64,000 nucleotides of DNA, taken from the NCBI RefSeq assembly GCF_021531375.1, contig NZ_JADYTU010000008.1:1-64000 (forward strand), in the 5' to 3' direction. This document shows, piece by piece, positions 1-8,796 of this stretch. This stretch comes from Pseudoflavonifractor phocaeensis. Lineage in GTDB: Bacteria; Bacillota; Clostridia; Oscillospirales; Oscillospiraceae. Under the pieces are notes generated by a model. That model saw only the letters and a program-made list of their open reading frames with translations, did no database searches and was not told where the DNA came from. Both the position numbers and the translations under genes were made by a program. The first letter of the stretch is position 1; each line of letters starts with the position of its first letter.

Positions 1-71
1 CCAAAAGGGGGAGGGATAAGCCCCCGCCCTACCAAGCCCTCACCCTACATGAAACGATAAACTAAAATTTA
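1..71 (-). repeat. MITE-like repeat, copy 1 (truncated by window edge)
   Basis: Reverse-strand copy of a GC-rich repeat that recurs at 23228-23494 and 26032-26237. It ends in the terminal inverted repeat ATAAACTAAAATTTA (57-71). Its inner sequence, CCCCCGCCCTACCAAGCCC and the CATGAAACG block, matches the other copies. The AAAAGGGGGAGG segment next to the window edge is shared only with copy 2, so copies 1 and 2 belong to the longer subtype. The last three bases of the TIR (69-71) are the stop codon of the neighbouring YdcF-like gene. Confidence 0.85.
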
Positions 72-707
72 TCGGTCAAACAGAAAGGATTTCGCCAGGG
101 CCAGCGGCTCCCGGACATACATTTTCAGCCGGGATGGGATATGGCTGGTGGGCGCGGCCAGGGTGGACAGAGTACAGTCACCCTCCCAGACCCGGCCAAA
201 CAGCATCCGGACCCGGGTCAGGTGAAACCCGTTGGACACCACCAGCACCTGTCCCATTTGGTCTTCATAGCCTGTCTCTTTCAACAGCTCAAAGGTGCAG
301 GCCAAGTTTTGGAAGGTATTGTGGGACTCTTCCTCCAGAAGGAGCTGCTCCGCCGAGACGCCCTGCTCCATCAGGTAATCAGCCATGGCCCTGGCTTCGG
401 TGGAGGGCTCGTCGGGCCCCTGGCCTCCGGAGACCACGATTAGGATGTCCGGGTGGTCCTCCCAATAGTCCAGAGCCTCGTTCAGCCGGTCCTGAAGCAG
501 GATGGAAGGTCCCCAGGGCTTCACCTGACAGCCCAGGACGATCATGATCTGAGGATCGCCGCTGACATGGTCCCGTGCCCCGGACATGACCGCCACAAAG
601 AGGGCGCCGAAGGCCAAGACCCCCGCCAGCACCAGGGCGATCAGACCCTTGATCCAGCCGCGATACCGGCGTCCCTTGTAGCTGGCTACCTCGATCTTGG
701 TTTTCAT
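69..707 (-). CDS. YdcF/SanA-like DUF218 membrane protein
   Basis: This 212-residue protein has one N-terminal membrane segment (about residues 18-43) followed by a DUF218 domain. The typical IMIVLGCQVKPWGPS start, VVSGGQGPDEPSTEARAM and ESHNTFQN motifs are visible. Members of this family (SanA, ElyC, YdcF) are linked to envelope or peptidoglycan precursor processes, but their reaction is mostly unknown. The start ATG overlaps the stop of the upstream ABC-F gene by four bases (ATGA), so the two are probably translationally coupled. The stop codon lies inside the terminal inverted repeat of a MITE-like element, so the C-terminus may have been trimmed or fixed by that insertion. Confidence 0.85.
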   Translation of the reverse strand: MKTKIEVASYKGRRYRGWIKGLIALVLAGVLAFGALFVAVMSGARDHVSGDPQIMIVLGCQVKPWGPSILLQDRLNEALDYWEDHPDILIVVSGGQGPDEPSTEARAMADYLMEQGVSAEQLLLEEESHNTFQNLACTFELLKETGYEDQMGQVLVVSNGFHLTRVRMLFGRVWEGDCTLSTLAAPTSHIPSRLKMYVREPLALAKSFLFDR

Positions 708-2602
708 CCTCTCGCCTCCTCCAGTTGGGCGGACAGGGACTCCCAGGTCCCGTAAAGCTTTAAGATCTCCTCCTCCAGGGCCTCCCGCTGCTCATACAGC
801 TCCTGGAGCTTCAGATAGTCGGAGGCAGCCTCCTCGATTTGGAGGGACAGGTCGTACATCTGCTCCTCCGCCTTGGCCACCGCCCGCTCAGCGGCGTTGA
901 CCTGCTTTTCCAGCTCCTTGGTGCCCCCGGGGCGCTTGGGCTTCTCCTTCTTCGGTTCCTGGGCAGCCGTCTCCTTGACCGGAGCGGCGGCCAGCTGCTT
1001 CTGCCGCTGCTTGGCCGCTTGGTACTCCTGGTAAGTGCCCTTGAAGTCGGTGATATGGCCGTCCTCCAGCATCCAGATCCGGGTGGCGAACCGGTCGATG
1101 AAGTACCGGTCATGGGAGACGAAGAGAAGATTTCCCTCGTACTCCTCCACCGCCTCCTCGATCCACTCCCGGCTCTGGATATCCAGATGGTTGGTGGGCT
1201 CGTCCAGGATCAGCAGGTTGATCTTGGAGTCCATGAGCATACACAGCCGCAGCCGGGACTGCTCGCCGCCGGACAGGGCGGAGACAGGCTTGAACACGTC
1301 CTCCCCCCGGAATTTAAAGGAGGCCAGCCGGTTCCGCGCGGTCTGTGGGGTGCAGTCCAGAGCATAGAGCATGGTGTCCACCAGATTGCGCTCCGGGTGG
1401 TCGAAATGGATGATCTGGGGCAGGTAGCCGATACGCACCGTGGGGCCCAGCCTCAGCTTGCCCCCGTCGGCGGACTCCTCTCCCATGAGGATCTTGATGA
1501 GGGTGGACTTGCCGGTTCCGTTGTCCCCCAGCAGGGCGATGCGCTCGCCCCCCTCCACCTCCAGGTTCACCCCGGAGAACAGGGTGCGGTCCCCAAAGGA
1601 CTTTTCCAGGTTCTTGACGGTGAGCACCTCGTCTCCCCGGAACTCCCGCTCTCCAAAGCGCACCTCCATCTTCCGCTCCCTGGTGGGACGGTCGGTGGTA
1701 CGCATCCGCTCGATGCGCTTTTCCATGGACTTGGCCCGGCGGAAGGTCTTGTCCATGCCGGAGTAGGCCCAGGTCCGCAGCTGCTCCACGGATTTTTCCA
1801 GCTGCTCGATCTTGGCCTGCTCCTTTTCGTACTGTTTCAGCTTCTCCTCATACCGCCGCTCCTTCTCCACGGCGTAGAACGAGTAGTTGCCGGCATAGAA
1901 CTCCGCCCTGCCATTCTGGATCTCGATGACCCGGCCCACCACCTTATCCAGGAAATAGCGGTCATGGGAGACGGTGAGGACGGTGCCCTTGAACTTTTCC
2001 AGATACTCCTCCAACCACTCGGTGGCCCGCAGGTCCAGGTGGTTGGTGGGCTCGTCCAGCAGGAGAATGTCGGTGTCCTCCAGGATGAGACGGCCCAGGT
2101 TCACCCGGGTCTTCTCGCCGCCGGACAGCTTGTCAAAGGGACGCTGCCGCATTTCCTGGGAAATGGACAGGCCGTTGCACACTTTGTTTTTGTTGGTATC
2201 GGTCTCATAACCGCCCCCGGTCTGAAAGGCGGCGGCCAGTTTGTCGTATCGGGCCATGAGGGCGGGTTCCTCCCCCATCCGCTCCGCCAGACAGCCCATC
2301 TCCTCCTCCATCACCCGCAGGGGGGTAAAGGCGGTGTCCAGCACGTCCTCCACCGTGTAACCTTCGGGGTACACGGGGATCTGAGAGATCAGCCCCAGCC
2401 GTTTGCCCGGGGCGATGACCACCTCTCCTTCGTCATAGTCCATGACGCCGGTGAGGATGCGAAGCAGGGTGGTCTTGCCGCAGCCGTTGGGGCCCAGCAA
2501 TCCCACCCGCTCTCCGGTGTCCACCTGAAAGGTGAGCCCGTCTAAAATTTTGGTTCCAACCTCGAACTCCTTGACCAGGTTGGATACGGAAATGTCGATC
2601 AT
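704..2602 (-). CDS. ABC-F family ATPase (ribosome-associated type)
   Basis: A 632-residue protein with two ABC domains and no membrane segments, typical of ABC-F translation factors. Domain 1 has Walker A GPNGCGKT at 37-44, signature LSGGE at 159-163 and LLDEPTNHLD at 181-190. The charged inter-domain linker spans about 240-320. Domain 2 has GDNGTGKST at 359-367, LSGGE at 443-447 and a second DEPTNHLD near 467-474. A C-terminal lysine/glutamate-rich coiled coil follows. The start is ATG 2602 because GGGAG lies just upstream; the longer open frame to 2836 runs antisense into mtnA and looks non-coding. Family members act on the ribosome, in translation quality control or antibiotic protection; which role applies here cannot be read from the sequence. 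Confidence 0.93.
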   Translation of the reverse strand: MIDISVSNLVKEFEVGTKILDGLTFQVDTGERVGLLGPNGCGKTTLLRILTGVMDYDEGEVVIAPGKRLGLISQIPVYPEGYTVEDVLDTAFTPLRVMEEEMGCLAERMGEEPALMARYDKLAAAFQTGGGYETDTNKNKVCNGLSISQEMRQRPFDKLSGGEKTRVNLGRLILEDTDILLLDEPTNHLDLRATEWLEEYLEKFKGTVLTVSHDRYFLDKVVGRVIEIQNGRAEFYAGNYSFYAVEKERRYEEKLKQYEKEQAKIEQLEKSVEQLRTWAYSGMDKTFRRAKSMEKRIERMRTTDRPTRERKMEVRFGEREFRGDEVLTVKNLEKSFGDRTLFSGVNLEVEGGERIALLGDNGTGKSTLIKILMGEESADGGKLRLGPTVRIGYLPQIIHFDHPERNLVDTMLYALDCTPQTARNRLASFKFRGEDVFKPVSALSGGEQSRLRLCMLMDSKINLLILDEPTNHLDIQSREWIEEAVEEYEGNLLFVSHDRYFIDRFATRIWMLEDGHITDFKGTYQEYQAAKQRQKQLAAAPVKETAAQEPKKEKPKRPGGTKELEKQVNAAERAVAKAEEQMYDLSLQIEEAASDYLKLQELYEQREALEEEILKLYGTWESLSAQLEEARG

Positions 2603-2690
2603 TGCTTGTCTCCCGGTTCTCTGGTGTGATATGATGAAGCGGGACCGGAGGGTCCCACATTCTAAATGAGCTTGATTTGGAGGACGCGCC

Positions 2691-3707
2691 ATGGAAGCGA
2701 TCCGTTGGGAAAACCATACTTTATATCTGTTGGACCAGACCCGCCTGCCCGCCGAAGAGGACTGGCTGGCGTACACCGACCCCCAGGCGGTGGCACAGGC
2801 CATCCGGACCATGGTGGTCCGGGGCGCTCCCGCCATCGGCGTGGCGGCGGCCTACGCCATGGTGCTGGCCGCCCGTCAAAGCGCGGGCCGACCCGATGGC
2901 GAAGCCCGCATGGTCCGTGCCAGAGAGCTCCTGGCCGCCAGCCGGCCCACGGCGGTCAACCTGTTCTGGGCTTTGGACCGGATGGAGCGCTGCGGACTGG
3001 CCTGCGGCAACGACCCAGGCCGGATGGAGGAAGAGGCCATCGCCATCCACCGGGAGGACGTCCAGATGAACGCCGTCATGGGCCGGGCCGGGGCGGAGCT
3101 GGTGCCCGAAGGGGCCCGCATCCTCACCCACTGCAACGCGGGGGCTCTGGCCACCGGGGGCTTCGGCACCGCTCTGGGCGTCATCCGGGCGGCCCACGCC
3201 CAGGGCAAGGTTTCCATGGTCTACGCCGACGAGACCCGTCCCCTGCTCCAGGGCGCCCGGCTCACCGCCTACGAGCTGGTCCAGGACCGCATCCCGGTGA
3301 CGCTCATCTGCGATGACATGGCCGGCGCTCTCATGGCCCAGGGCAAGGTGGACCTGGTGGTGGTGGGCTGCGACCGGATGGCCGCTAACGGGGACTTCGC
3401 CAACAAGATCGGCACTTACGCTCTGGCGGTGCTGGCCCGCTACCACAATATTCCCTTTTACACCGCCCTGCCTTCCTCCACCATCGACATGGCCATTCCG
3501 GACGGCAGCCACATCCCGGTGGAACAGCGGGACGGCGGGGAAGTCCTTGGCTTCGGCGGGGTCCGGACCGGCCCGCTGGGGGCCCAGACCTGGAACCCGG
3601 CCTTCGACGTGACACCCCACCAACTGCTCTCCGGCATCATCACCGAGCGGGGCGTGCTACGCCCGCCTTTTGCCGCCGGTCTGTCAAACTGTTTTCAAGA
3701 TCTGTAA
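2691..3707 (+). CDS. mtnA: S-methyl-5-thioribose-1-phosphate isomerase
   Basis: This 338-residue protein isomerises 5-methylthioribose-1-phosphate to the ribulose form in methionine salvage. The eIF2B-like isomerase fold is shown by VVRGAPAIGVAAAY (about 42-55), THCNAGALATGG with the catalytic Cys148, and VVVGCDRMAANGDFANKIGT with the catalytic Asp228. TTGGAGGACGCGCC precedes the ATG. It is divergent from the ABC-F gene and convergent with murF. No other methionine-salvage gene is nearby, so it may work in a partial pathway such as 5-deoxyadenosine or MTA disposal; that is inference. Confidence 0.95.
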   Translation: MEAIRWENHTLYLLDQTRLPAEEDWLAYTDPQAVAQAIRTMVVRGAPAIGVAAAYAMVLAARQSAGRPDGEARMVRARELLAASRPTAVNLFWALDRMERCGLACGNDPGRMEEEAIAIHREDVQMNAVMGRAGAELVPEGARILTHCNAGALATGGFGTALGVIRAAHAQGKVSMVYADETRPLLQGARLTAYELVQDRIPVTLICDDMAGALMAQGKVDLVVVGCDRMAANGDFANKIGTYALAVLARYHNIPFYTALPSSTIDMAIPDGSHIPVEQRDGGEVLGFGGVRTGPLGAQTWNPAFDVTPHQLLSGIITERGVLRPPFAAGLSNCFQDL

Positions 3708-3765
3708 AGCAATTTTAGTTTTCACTTTTTCAGGCAGCTGCCGCGGAAATTCCATATCGGTGCGC

Positions 3766-3790
3766 AGGGTGTGGCCTCCGGTCACACCCT
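3766..3790. terminator. Hairpin between convergent mtnA and murF
   Basis: AGGGTGTG (3766-3773) pairs with CACACCCT (3783-3790) across a 9-base loop, immediately before the murF stop codon. The flanking T/A run is weak, so termination strength is uncertain. Confidence 0.45.
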
Positions 3791-3795
3791 AATTA

Positions 3796-5187
3796 TTATG
3801 CCTCCTGGGTGTGCTCCACAAGGTAGGCGGTCAGCTCCTCCAGCTTCATGCCCCGTGAGGCCTTCACCAGGATGGTGCTGTCCGGCTTGATGATCCGGTC
3901 CAGAACTGCCTTGGCGGCCTCTTTGTCGGCGCAGTGGCATACCATGGGGACGCCGGCATCCCGGGCGCCCTGGGCCATATGCTCCGACATCTCGCCCACA
4001 GCCACCAGACAGTTGATCCCGGCCTTGCCCAGATACTCGCCCACGCCGCTGTGGAGGGCGGGGGCAAAGGGCCCCAGCTCCAGCATGTCGCCCAGCACCG
4101 CCGCTTTCCATGCGCTGTGGCTGTCGGCCAGTACGCTGACCGCCGCCCGCATGGACTGGGGGTTGGCGTTATAGGTGTCGTCCAGAATGGTGACGCCTCC
4201 GCCCCGGCGGAGGATATTCATCCGCATCCGGGTTGGGACGAAGCGGGTCAGACCCTGTTCAATCTGGTCGGGGGTAAGGCCGAACCGCTCTCCCACCGCT
4301 GCGGCGATGAGCGTGGGATAGATCATGTGCTCCCCCAGGGCGGGGATTTTCACGTCCCGGTCCATGTGGGGGGTGGTCAGGCGGCAGTGAATGTGGCTCA
4401 CGCCGTCACCGCCCGTGACCTGGGCCCGGTACTCCAACCCCTCATCCCGGCCGCAGAACACCGTCTCCACCGGCGTGTTTCCCCGGAGGGTGGACAGCAT
4501 GGGGTCGTCTCCGTTGAGGACCAGCAGGCCGTCCCCCTTGATGTGGGGCAGCAGCTCACACTTGGCCTTGAAGATATTCTCCCGGCTTCCCAGCCGCTCG
4601 ATATGGGCGTCTCCGATGTTGGTGATGACGCCCACGTCGGGCTTCACCGTGCCGGCCAGGTAGTCGATCTCCCCAAACCGGTCCATCCCCATCTCCAGGA
4701 CGGCGATCTCATAGCTGCGGTCCAGCCGCAGCAGGGTCAGGGGCAGACCTACGTTGTTGTTGAAGTTGCCCTCGGTCTTGAGCACCTTGTACTTGGTGCC
4801 CAGGACGGCGGCGATCATGTCCTTGGCCGTGGTCTTGCCCACGCTGCCGGTGACCGCCACAAAGGGGATCTGGAACCGCTCCTTGTACCAGGCCGCCAGA
4901 TCCCGCAGGGCCCGCTGGGTGTTGCCCACCTTCACATAGAATTTGTCCGGGCGGTAGCTCTCCCGCTCCCGGGCGGTGAGGCAGCCCACGGCTCCCCCCT
5001 CCAGGGCGGAGTTGATATAGGCGTGGCCGTCAAAGCGCTCGCCCACCAGGGGGATGAACAGGGCCCCCTCATGGATGTTGCGGCTGTCGGTATCCACCCG
5101 CAAAATGGGGGTCTCCAGGTCAGTATCGTTGCCCAGCAGTTTTCCGTTGACCGCCGTCAGCAGCTGGGCCAGTGTGATGGTCTCCAT
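3796..5187 (-). CDS. murF: UDP-N-acetylmuramoyl-tripeptide--D-alanyl-D-alanine ligase
   Basis: MurF adds D-Ala-D-Ala to the UDP-MurNAc tripeptide in cytoplasmic peptidoglycan synthesis. The 463-residue Mur ligase has an N-terminal uridine-binding part, the ATP-binding P-loop TGSVGKTT at 113-120, NFNNNVGLPLTLL, and the C-terminal ligase domain with DDTYNANPQSMRAA. The ATG at 5187 is preceded by GGGAGGACTTTAAGTCC and lies just after the ddl stop. The longer frame to 5241 would overlap ddl and is not chosen. Ddl makes the D-Ala-D-Ala dipeptide that MurF uses, so the pair forms a functional operon. Confidence 0.96.
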   Translation of the reverse strand: METITLAQLLTAVNGKLLGNDTDLETPILRVDTDSRNIHEGALFIPLVGERFDGHAYINSALEGGAVGCLTARERESYRPDKFYVKVGNTQRALRDLAAWYKERFQIPFVAVTGSVGKTTAKDMIAAVLGTKYKVLKTEGNFNNNVGLPLTLLRLDRSYEIAVLEMGMDRFGEIDYLAGTVKPDVGVITNIGDAHIERLGSRENIFKAKCELLPHIKGDGLLVLNGDDPMLSTLRGNTPVETVFCGRDEGLEYRAQVTGGDGVSHIHCRLTTPHMDRDVKIPALGEHMIYPTLIAAAVGERFGLTPDQIEQGLTRFVPTRMRMNILRRGGGVTILDDTYNANPQSMRAAVSVLADSHSAWKAAVLGDMLELGPFAPALHSGVGEYLGKAGINCLVAVGEMSEHMAQGARDAGVPMVCHCADKEAAKAVLDRIIKPDSTILVKASRGMKLEELTAYLVEHTQEA

Positions 5188-5191
5188 GGAC

Positions 5192-6244
5192 TTAAAGTCC
5201 TCCCTTCCGGGCTTCCAAAGATTTCCGGATAATAATTTCACACAAAGTACCGTAGTCGATGCCCACGGCTGCCGCTTCCTGGGGGACCAGACTGGTGGGG
5301 GTCATGCCGGGCAGAGTGTTGATCTCCAGGAAATAGGGGGTTCCGTCTTCGGTGACGATGAAGTCGGCCCGGGCATAGACCGCCAGCCCGATGGTCTGGA
5401 ACACAGCCAAAGCGGCCTGTCCCAGCCGCTCTTCCCACCCCGCCGGGATCTCCGCCGGGCACACCTCCAGGGCGGCGCCGGGCTGGTACTTGTTCTCGTA
5501 GTCGTAAAAGCCCTCCTTGGGGATGATCTCGATGGAGGGCAGCGCCTTGCCGTCCAGGACAGCCACCTGGATCTCCCGGCCCTCGATGTACTGCTCCAGC
5601 ACGGTGCGTCCCCCCAGCTGGATACTCTCGGCCAGGGCGCGGCGCAGTTCTTCCCGGGTGCGGGCGATGTAGACGCCGATGGAGGATCCGCTGGCGATGG
5701 GCTTCACCACCACGGGCAGCTCCGTCCGCTCCGTCAGCTCCTCCAGGTCCTCCGGGGTGACGGTCACCGTCTCCCACCGGGGCGTGGTCACCTGGTCCGC
5801 CACCAGGCGTTTGGTCAGGTCCTTATCCATGGCGATGGCGGAGCCCAGACAGCCCGAGCCGGTATAAGGCACGCCCAGCAGATCCAGCGCGGCCTGGATA
5901 CGGCCGTCCTCGCCGCAGGTCCCGTGGAGAGCCAGATAGGCCACGTCGGCGCTCTGGCACAGCTCCAGCACCCCGGGGCCGATGGCCGAGGGGCTTTGAT
6001 CCTTCCGGCTGGCCCGGACCTGGGCCAAGTCGGGGGCCTGACGGCTCACCCGCTTAAAGGAGTCGGGAATCGGCGCGTCATAGAGCTCCTCCGGAGCGCC
6101 CTCAAAGCCCTCCAGTCCAAAGAACAGATCCACCAGAGCCACCTGGTGCCCCCGGTCCCGCAGAGCCTGACACACCATGGAGCCAGAGGAGAGGGAGACA
6201 TTTCGCTCCGGGCTGAGTCCTCCGGCCAATACCACGATTTTCAT
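5192..6244 (-). CDS. ddl: D-alanine--D-alanine ligase
   Basis: A 350-residue ATP-grasp ligase that joins two D-alanines. The N-terminal GGLSPERNVSLSSG motif, the middle EQYIEGREIQVAVL stretch and the C-terminal ADFIVTEDGTPYFLEINTLPGMT motif with Mg-binding residues are all present. ATG 6244 is chosen because GAGGTGTG lies 11 bases upstream; the GTG at 6256 overlaps that ribosome-binding site. The stop is 5 bases before murF. Upstream (6245-6470) no other gene is seen. Confidence 0.95.
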   Translation of the reverse strand: MKIVVLAGGLSPERNVSLSSGSMVCQALRDRGHQVALVDLFFGLEGFEGAPEELYDAPIPDSFKRVSRQAPDLAQVRASRKDQSPSAIGPGVLELCQSADVAYLALHGTCGEDGRIQAALDLLGVPYTGSGCLGSAIAMDKDLTKRLVADQVTTPRWETVTVTPEDLEELTERTELPVVVKPIASGSSIGVYIARTREELRRALAESIQLGGRTVLEQYIEGREIQVAVLDGKALPSIEIIPKEGFYDYENKYQPGAALEVCPAEIPAGWEERLGQAALAVFQTIGLAVYARADFIVTEDGTPYFLEINTLPGMTPTSLVPQEAAAVGIDYGTLCEIIIRKSLEARKGGL

Positions 6245-6472
6245 ATTGTTACACACCTCATTTGGTCCAATTAGGCATACCTATCACATTTTATACGCTA
6301 ATCGTATATTTTAGCACAGGATCTGCAAATACTCAAGGAGTCCGGACAATTTTCCTGGACGAAAAAGTTTTGTATATCCGGCGGAAGCCTTCGTTCTGCA
6401 TTCCACCGGGACGTTCTCCGCTCTTCATTTCTTTACTTTCCGCTGACCTCCCCGGCGCGCCGCAAAAGGGTA

Positions 6473-6508
6473 AAAAAGTCCTCTGAACCGCGGTTCAGAG
6501 GACTTTTT
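6473..6508. terminator. Bidirectional intrinsic terminator after upp
   Basis: A perfect 36-bp palindrome centred at 6490/6491, with arm AAAAAGTCCTCTGAACCG and T-runs on both strands. It ends the ggt-rlmA-tsaB-upp operon on the minus strand. Confidence 0.9.
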
Positions 6509-6517
6509 GATGCAAAA

Positions 6518-7153
6518 TTACTTGGTTCCGAAGATACGGTCGCCGGCGTCTCCCAGACCGGGGACGATATAGGCGTGGTCGTTGAGCTTCTCATCCACGG
6601 CAGCCACATAGATCTCCACGTCGGGGTGGTCCTTCTGGATGCAGGCGATGCCCTCGGGGGCGGCGATGACATTCATCAGCTTGATATGCTTGCAGCCATA
6701 GCCCTTGATGAAGGTGATGGCGGCGGAGGCGGAACCGCCGGTGGCCAGCATGGGATCCAGGATGATGACGTCCCGCTCGGCGATGTCGTTGGGCATCTTG
6801 CAGTAGTACTCCACGGGCTGATGGGTCTCAGGGTCCCGGTACAGGCCGATGTGGCCCACCTTGGCGGAGGGGATCAGGTCCAGGATGCCGTCCACCATGC
6901 CCAGTCCGGCCCGGAGGATGGGGACAATGGCCAGCTTCTTGCCGGCCAGCTGCTTGAAGGTGCCGGTAGCCACAGGGGTCTTGATCTCCACGTCCTCCAG
7001 AGGCAGGTCCCGGGTGGCCTCATAGCACTCCAGAGCGGCGATCTCGGAGATGATCTCACGGAACTCTTTGACGCCGGTGCGCTCGTCCCGGAGGATGGAC
7101 AGCTTATGCTGAAGCAGAGGGTGGTTCAGAACGTGTACTTTTTCGTTAAACAT
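6518..7153 (-). CDS. upp: Uracil phosphoribosyltransferase
   Basis: Upp makes UMP from uracil and PRPP (pyrimidine salvage). The 211-residue protein shows [17 protein letters not shown] at the N-terminus, [13 protein letters not shown], the PRPP-binding loop [10 protein letters not shown] and the C-terminal uracil-binding region [17 protein letters not shown]. The start overlaps the tsaB stop by 8 bases, so translation is probably coupled. It is the last gene before the palindromic terminator. Confidence 0.97.
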   Translation of the reverse strand: MFNEKVHVLNHPLLQHKLSILRDERTGVKEFREIISEIAALECYEATRDLPLEDVEIKTPVATGTFKQLAGKKLAIVPILRAGLGMVDGILDLIPSAKVGHIGLYRDPETHQPVEYYCKMPNDIAERDVIILDPMLATGGSASAAITFIKGYGCKHIKLMNVIAAPEGIACIQKDHPDVEIYVAAVDEKLNDHAYIVPGLGDAGDRIFGTK

Positions 7154-7880
7154 TTGTATGATCCCCTTCTTTTGTGATTTGTTTCTCCTTTTCCAGGCGC
7201 TCCCGTTCCGCCTGAGACAGCCGATGATACACCGGGACCAGATCCCGGCCCTTGACCAGAGCGCCCCGGGCCGCCAGCTCCTCCGCCGCCCGGGCTACGC
7301 CCCAGGCGCTCTGCAGGCGCAGATTGGGCGGGGCCAGCTCCAGTTCCATGCCTTGTTCTAACAAAGTATTATAACACAGCTTGGCGCCGTCTCCAACGAC
7401 TATTTTGGAATTTTCATATTTTTTCAATTCCTCACCCAGCTCCGCCAGGGAAATGGCCCGGTCCGGGGTCAACCGCTCCAGCCCCTCCCCCGTGGCCAAG
7501 AAGAGGGCGTTGTACACCTGGTGGCGGCGGGCGTCCATGGCGCAGACGATGAGCTTGCCCTTCTGATGGGCCAGAGGCCAGGCCATAGACTCCAAGGTGG
7601 AGCAGGGGGCGCAGTCCTTGTCCCCCGGCCAGGCCAGTCCCTTGGCGGTGGACACTCCGATCCGCAGGCCGGTGAAGGAGCCGGGGCCGGCGGCCACGGC
7701 GATCACGTCCACGCCGTCCAGAGTCTGGCCGCTGTTTTTCAGCAGGCTGTCCACCATGGGCAGCAGGGTACGGCTGTGGGTCAGGCCGCTGTTCTGCCAG
7801 TTTTGGGCCACCAGCTCCCCGTCCCGGGTCAGGGCCGCGGAACAGGCGGTGGCGGAGGATTCCAGAGCTAAGATCATCAT
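7146..7880 (-). CDS. tsaB: tRNA threonylcarbamoyladenosine biosynthesis protein TsaB
   Basis: TsaB is the non-catalytic partner of TsaD in forming t6A37 on ANN-decoding tRNAs. The 244-residue protein has the ASKHA-fold N-terminus [16 protein letters not shown] and [23 protein letters not shown], which are diagnostic. The start is one of two adjacent ATGs (7880/7877). It lies 46 bases after rlmA and overlaps upp. Confidence 0.93.
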   Translation of the reverse strand: MMILALESSATACSAALTRDGELVAQNWQNSGLTHSRTLLPMVDSLLKNSGQTLDGVDVIAVAAGPGSFTGLRIGVSTAKGLAWPGDKDCAPCSTLESMAWPLAHQKGKLIVCAMDARRHQVYNALFLATGEGLERLTPDRAISLAELGEELKKYENSKIVVGDGAKLCYNTLLEQGMELELAPPNLRLQSAWGVARAAEELAARGALVKGRDLVPVYHRLSQAERERLEKEKQITKEGDHTNV

Positions 7881-7926
7881 GGTAGCATCACACGTTCCTT
7901 CTATGGATTTTCAAGGGCGGCAGGGT

Positions 7927-8766
7927 CTACTGCCGGCGGTACCAATGGAGGTCGAAGCCGATCTCCGTGTCCAGCCGCTTCAGCGCCCGCAGCCGCTCCA
8001 CACCTTCTTTGGGAGTCTTCCAGGCGTAAGGGGTCATACCGAACAGGGCCATGATATCCGCCCCGTCCTCCAGACAGATCCGGCCCCGCACCTGCTCCGC
8101 CCCCTGCCACCGGAAGCCGGGATAGTCCTCCCGTTTGACCGGGTTCTCATAGGGCTGGGGGTACAGGATCTCCTTCATCTCCCACAGGTGCCGCGGGGCG
8201 GGCACCACATAGCAGTACAGTCCACCGGGCTTCAGCACCCGGGCAAATTCCTCCGCCGCCAGGGGCGAGAACACATTGGTCAGCACGTCCACGCTCCCGT
8301 CCGCCGCCGGCAGGCGGTAGACCGAGGCCACGGCAAACTCCCCCTGGGGCAGCCGCTTGGCCGCCCGGCGCAGCGCGAACTTGGACAGGTCCACCCCGGC
8401 CGCCCGGGGCTCTTTTCCCGCCTTGGCCAGCGCCTGGAACAGCCCTGCGGTGTAGTAGCCCTCGCCGCAGCCGCTGTCCAGCAGTACCGGGCTGGGCTCC
8501 TCCCCCGACTCCCGGACCACCAGGGCGCACAGGGCGTCCCGCAGAGGGGCGTAGTATCCCTTCTCCAGAAAAGCGGACCGGGCCGCCACCATCTCCTTGT
8601 CATCCCCCGGATTTTTGGAGTGCTTCCGGTTGGCGGGCAGCAAATTGGTATACCCGGCGGCGGCAATATCAAAGCAGTGGCCGGCGGGGCAGCGGTATTG
8701 ACGCTCCTCCCGCTCCAGGGGACCGGAGCACAGGGGGCAGCAAAACAGGCTTTCCAAGGGCTTCAC
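7927..8766 (-). CDS. 23S rRNA (guanine-N1)-methyltransferase-like protein (RlmA family)
   Basis: This 279-residue protein starts with a zinc-ribbon CPLC...CPAGHCFD (Cys10, Cys13, Cys25, His29 by visual count), then GYTNLLPANRKHSKNPGDDKEMVAARSAFLEKGYYAPL, the conserved RlmA region. A class I SAM-binding fold follows with LDSGCGEGYYT and DVLTNVFSPLAAEEFARVLKPGG. RlmA(I) methylates G745 and RlmA(II) G748 of 23S rRNA in the exit tunnel; RlmA(II) affects macrolide/tylosin action. Which guanine is modified here cannot be told from the sequence. Confidence 0.88.
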   Translation of the reverse strand: MKPLESLFCCPLCSGPLEREERQYRCPAGHCFDIAAAGYTNLLPANRKHSKNPGDDKEMVAARSAFLEKGYYAPLRDALCALVVRESGEEPSPVLLDSGCGEGYYTAGLFQALAKAGKEPRAAGVDLSKFALRRAAKRLPQGEFAVASVYRLPAADGSVDVLTNVFSPLAAEEFARVLKPGGLYCYVVPAPRHLWEMKEILYPQPYENPVKREDYPGFRWQGAEQVRGRICLEDGADIMALFGMTPYAWKTPKEGVERLRALKRLDTEIGFDLHWYRRQ

Positions 8767-8796
8767 CTCTCATTTCTCCGGCAAAAGGGGCTCAAT

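Noticed and set aside
839-2545. Long open frames on the strand opposite the ABC-F gene
   Set aside because: High GC content makes long antisense frames; the protein is low-complexity Leu/Gly/His-rich and lacks any family motif, while the opposite strand has full ABC motifs.
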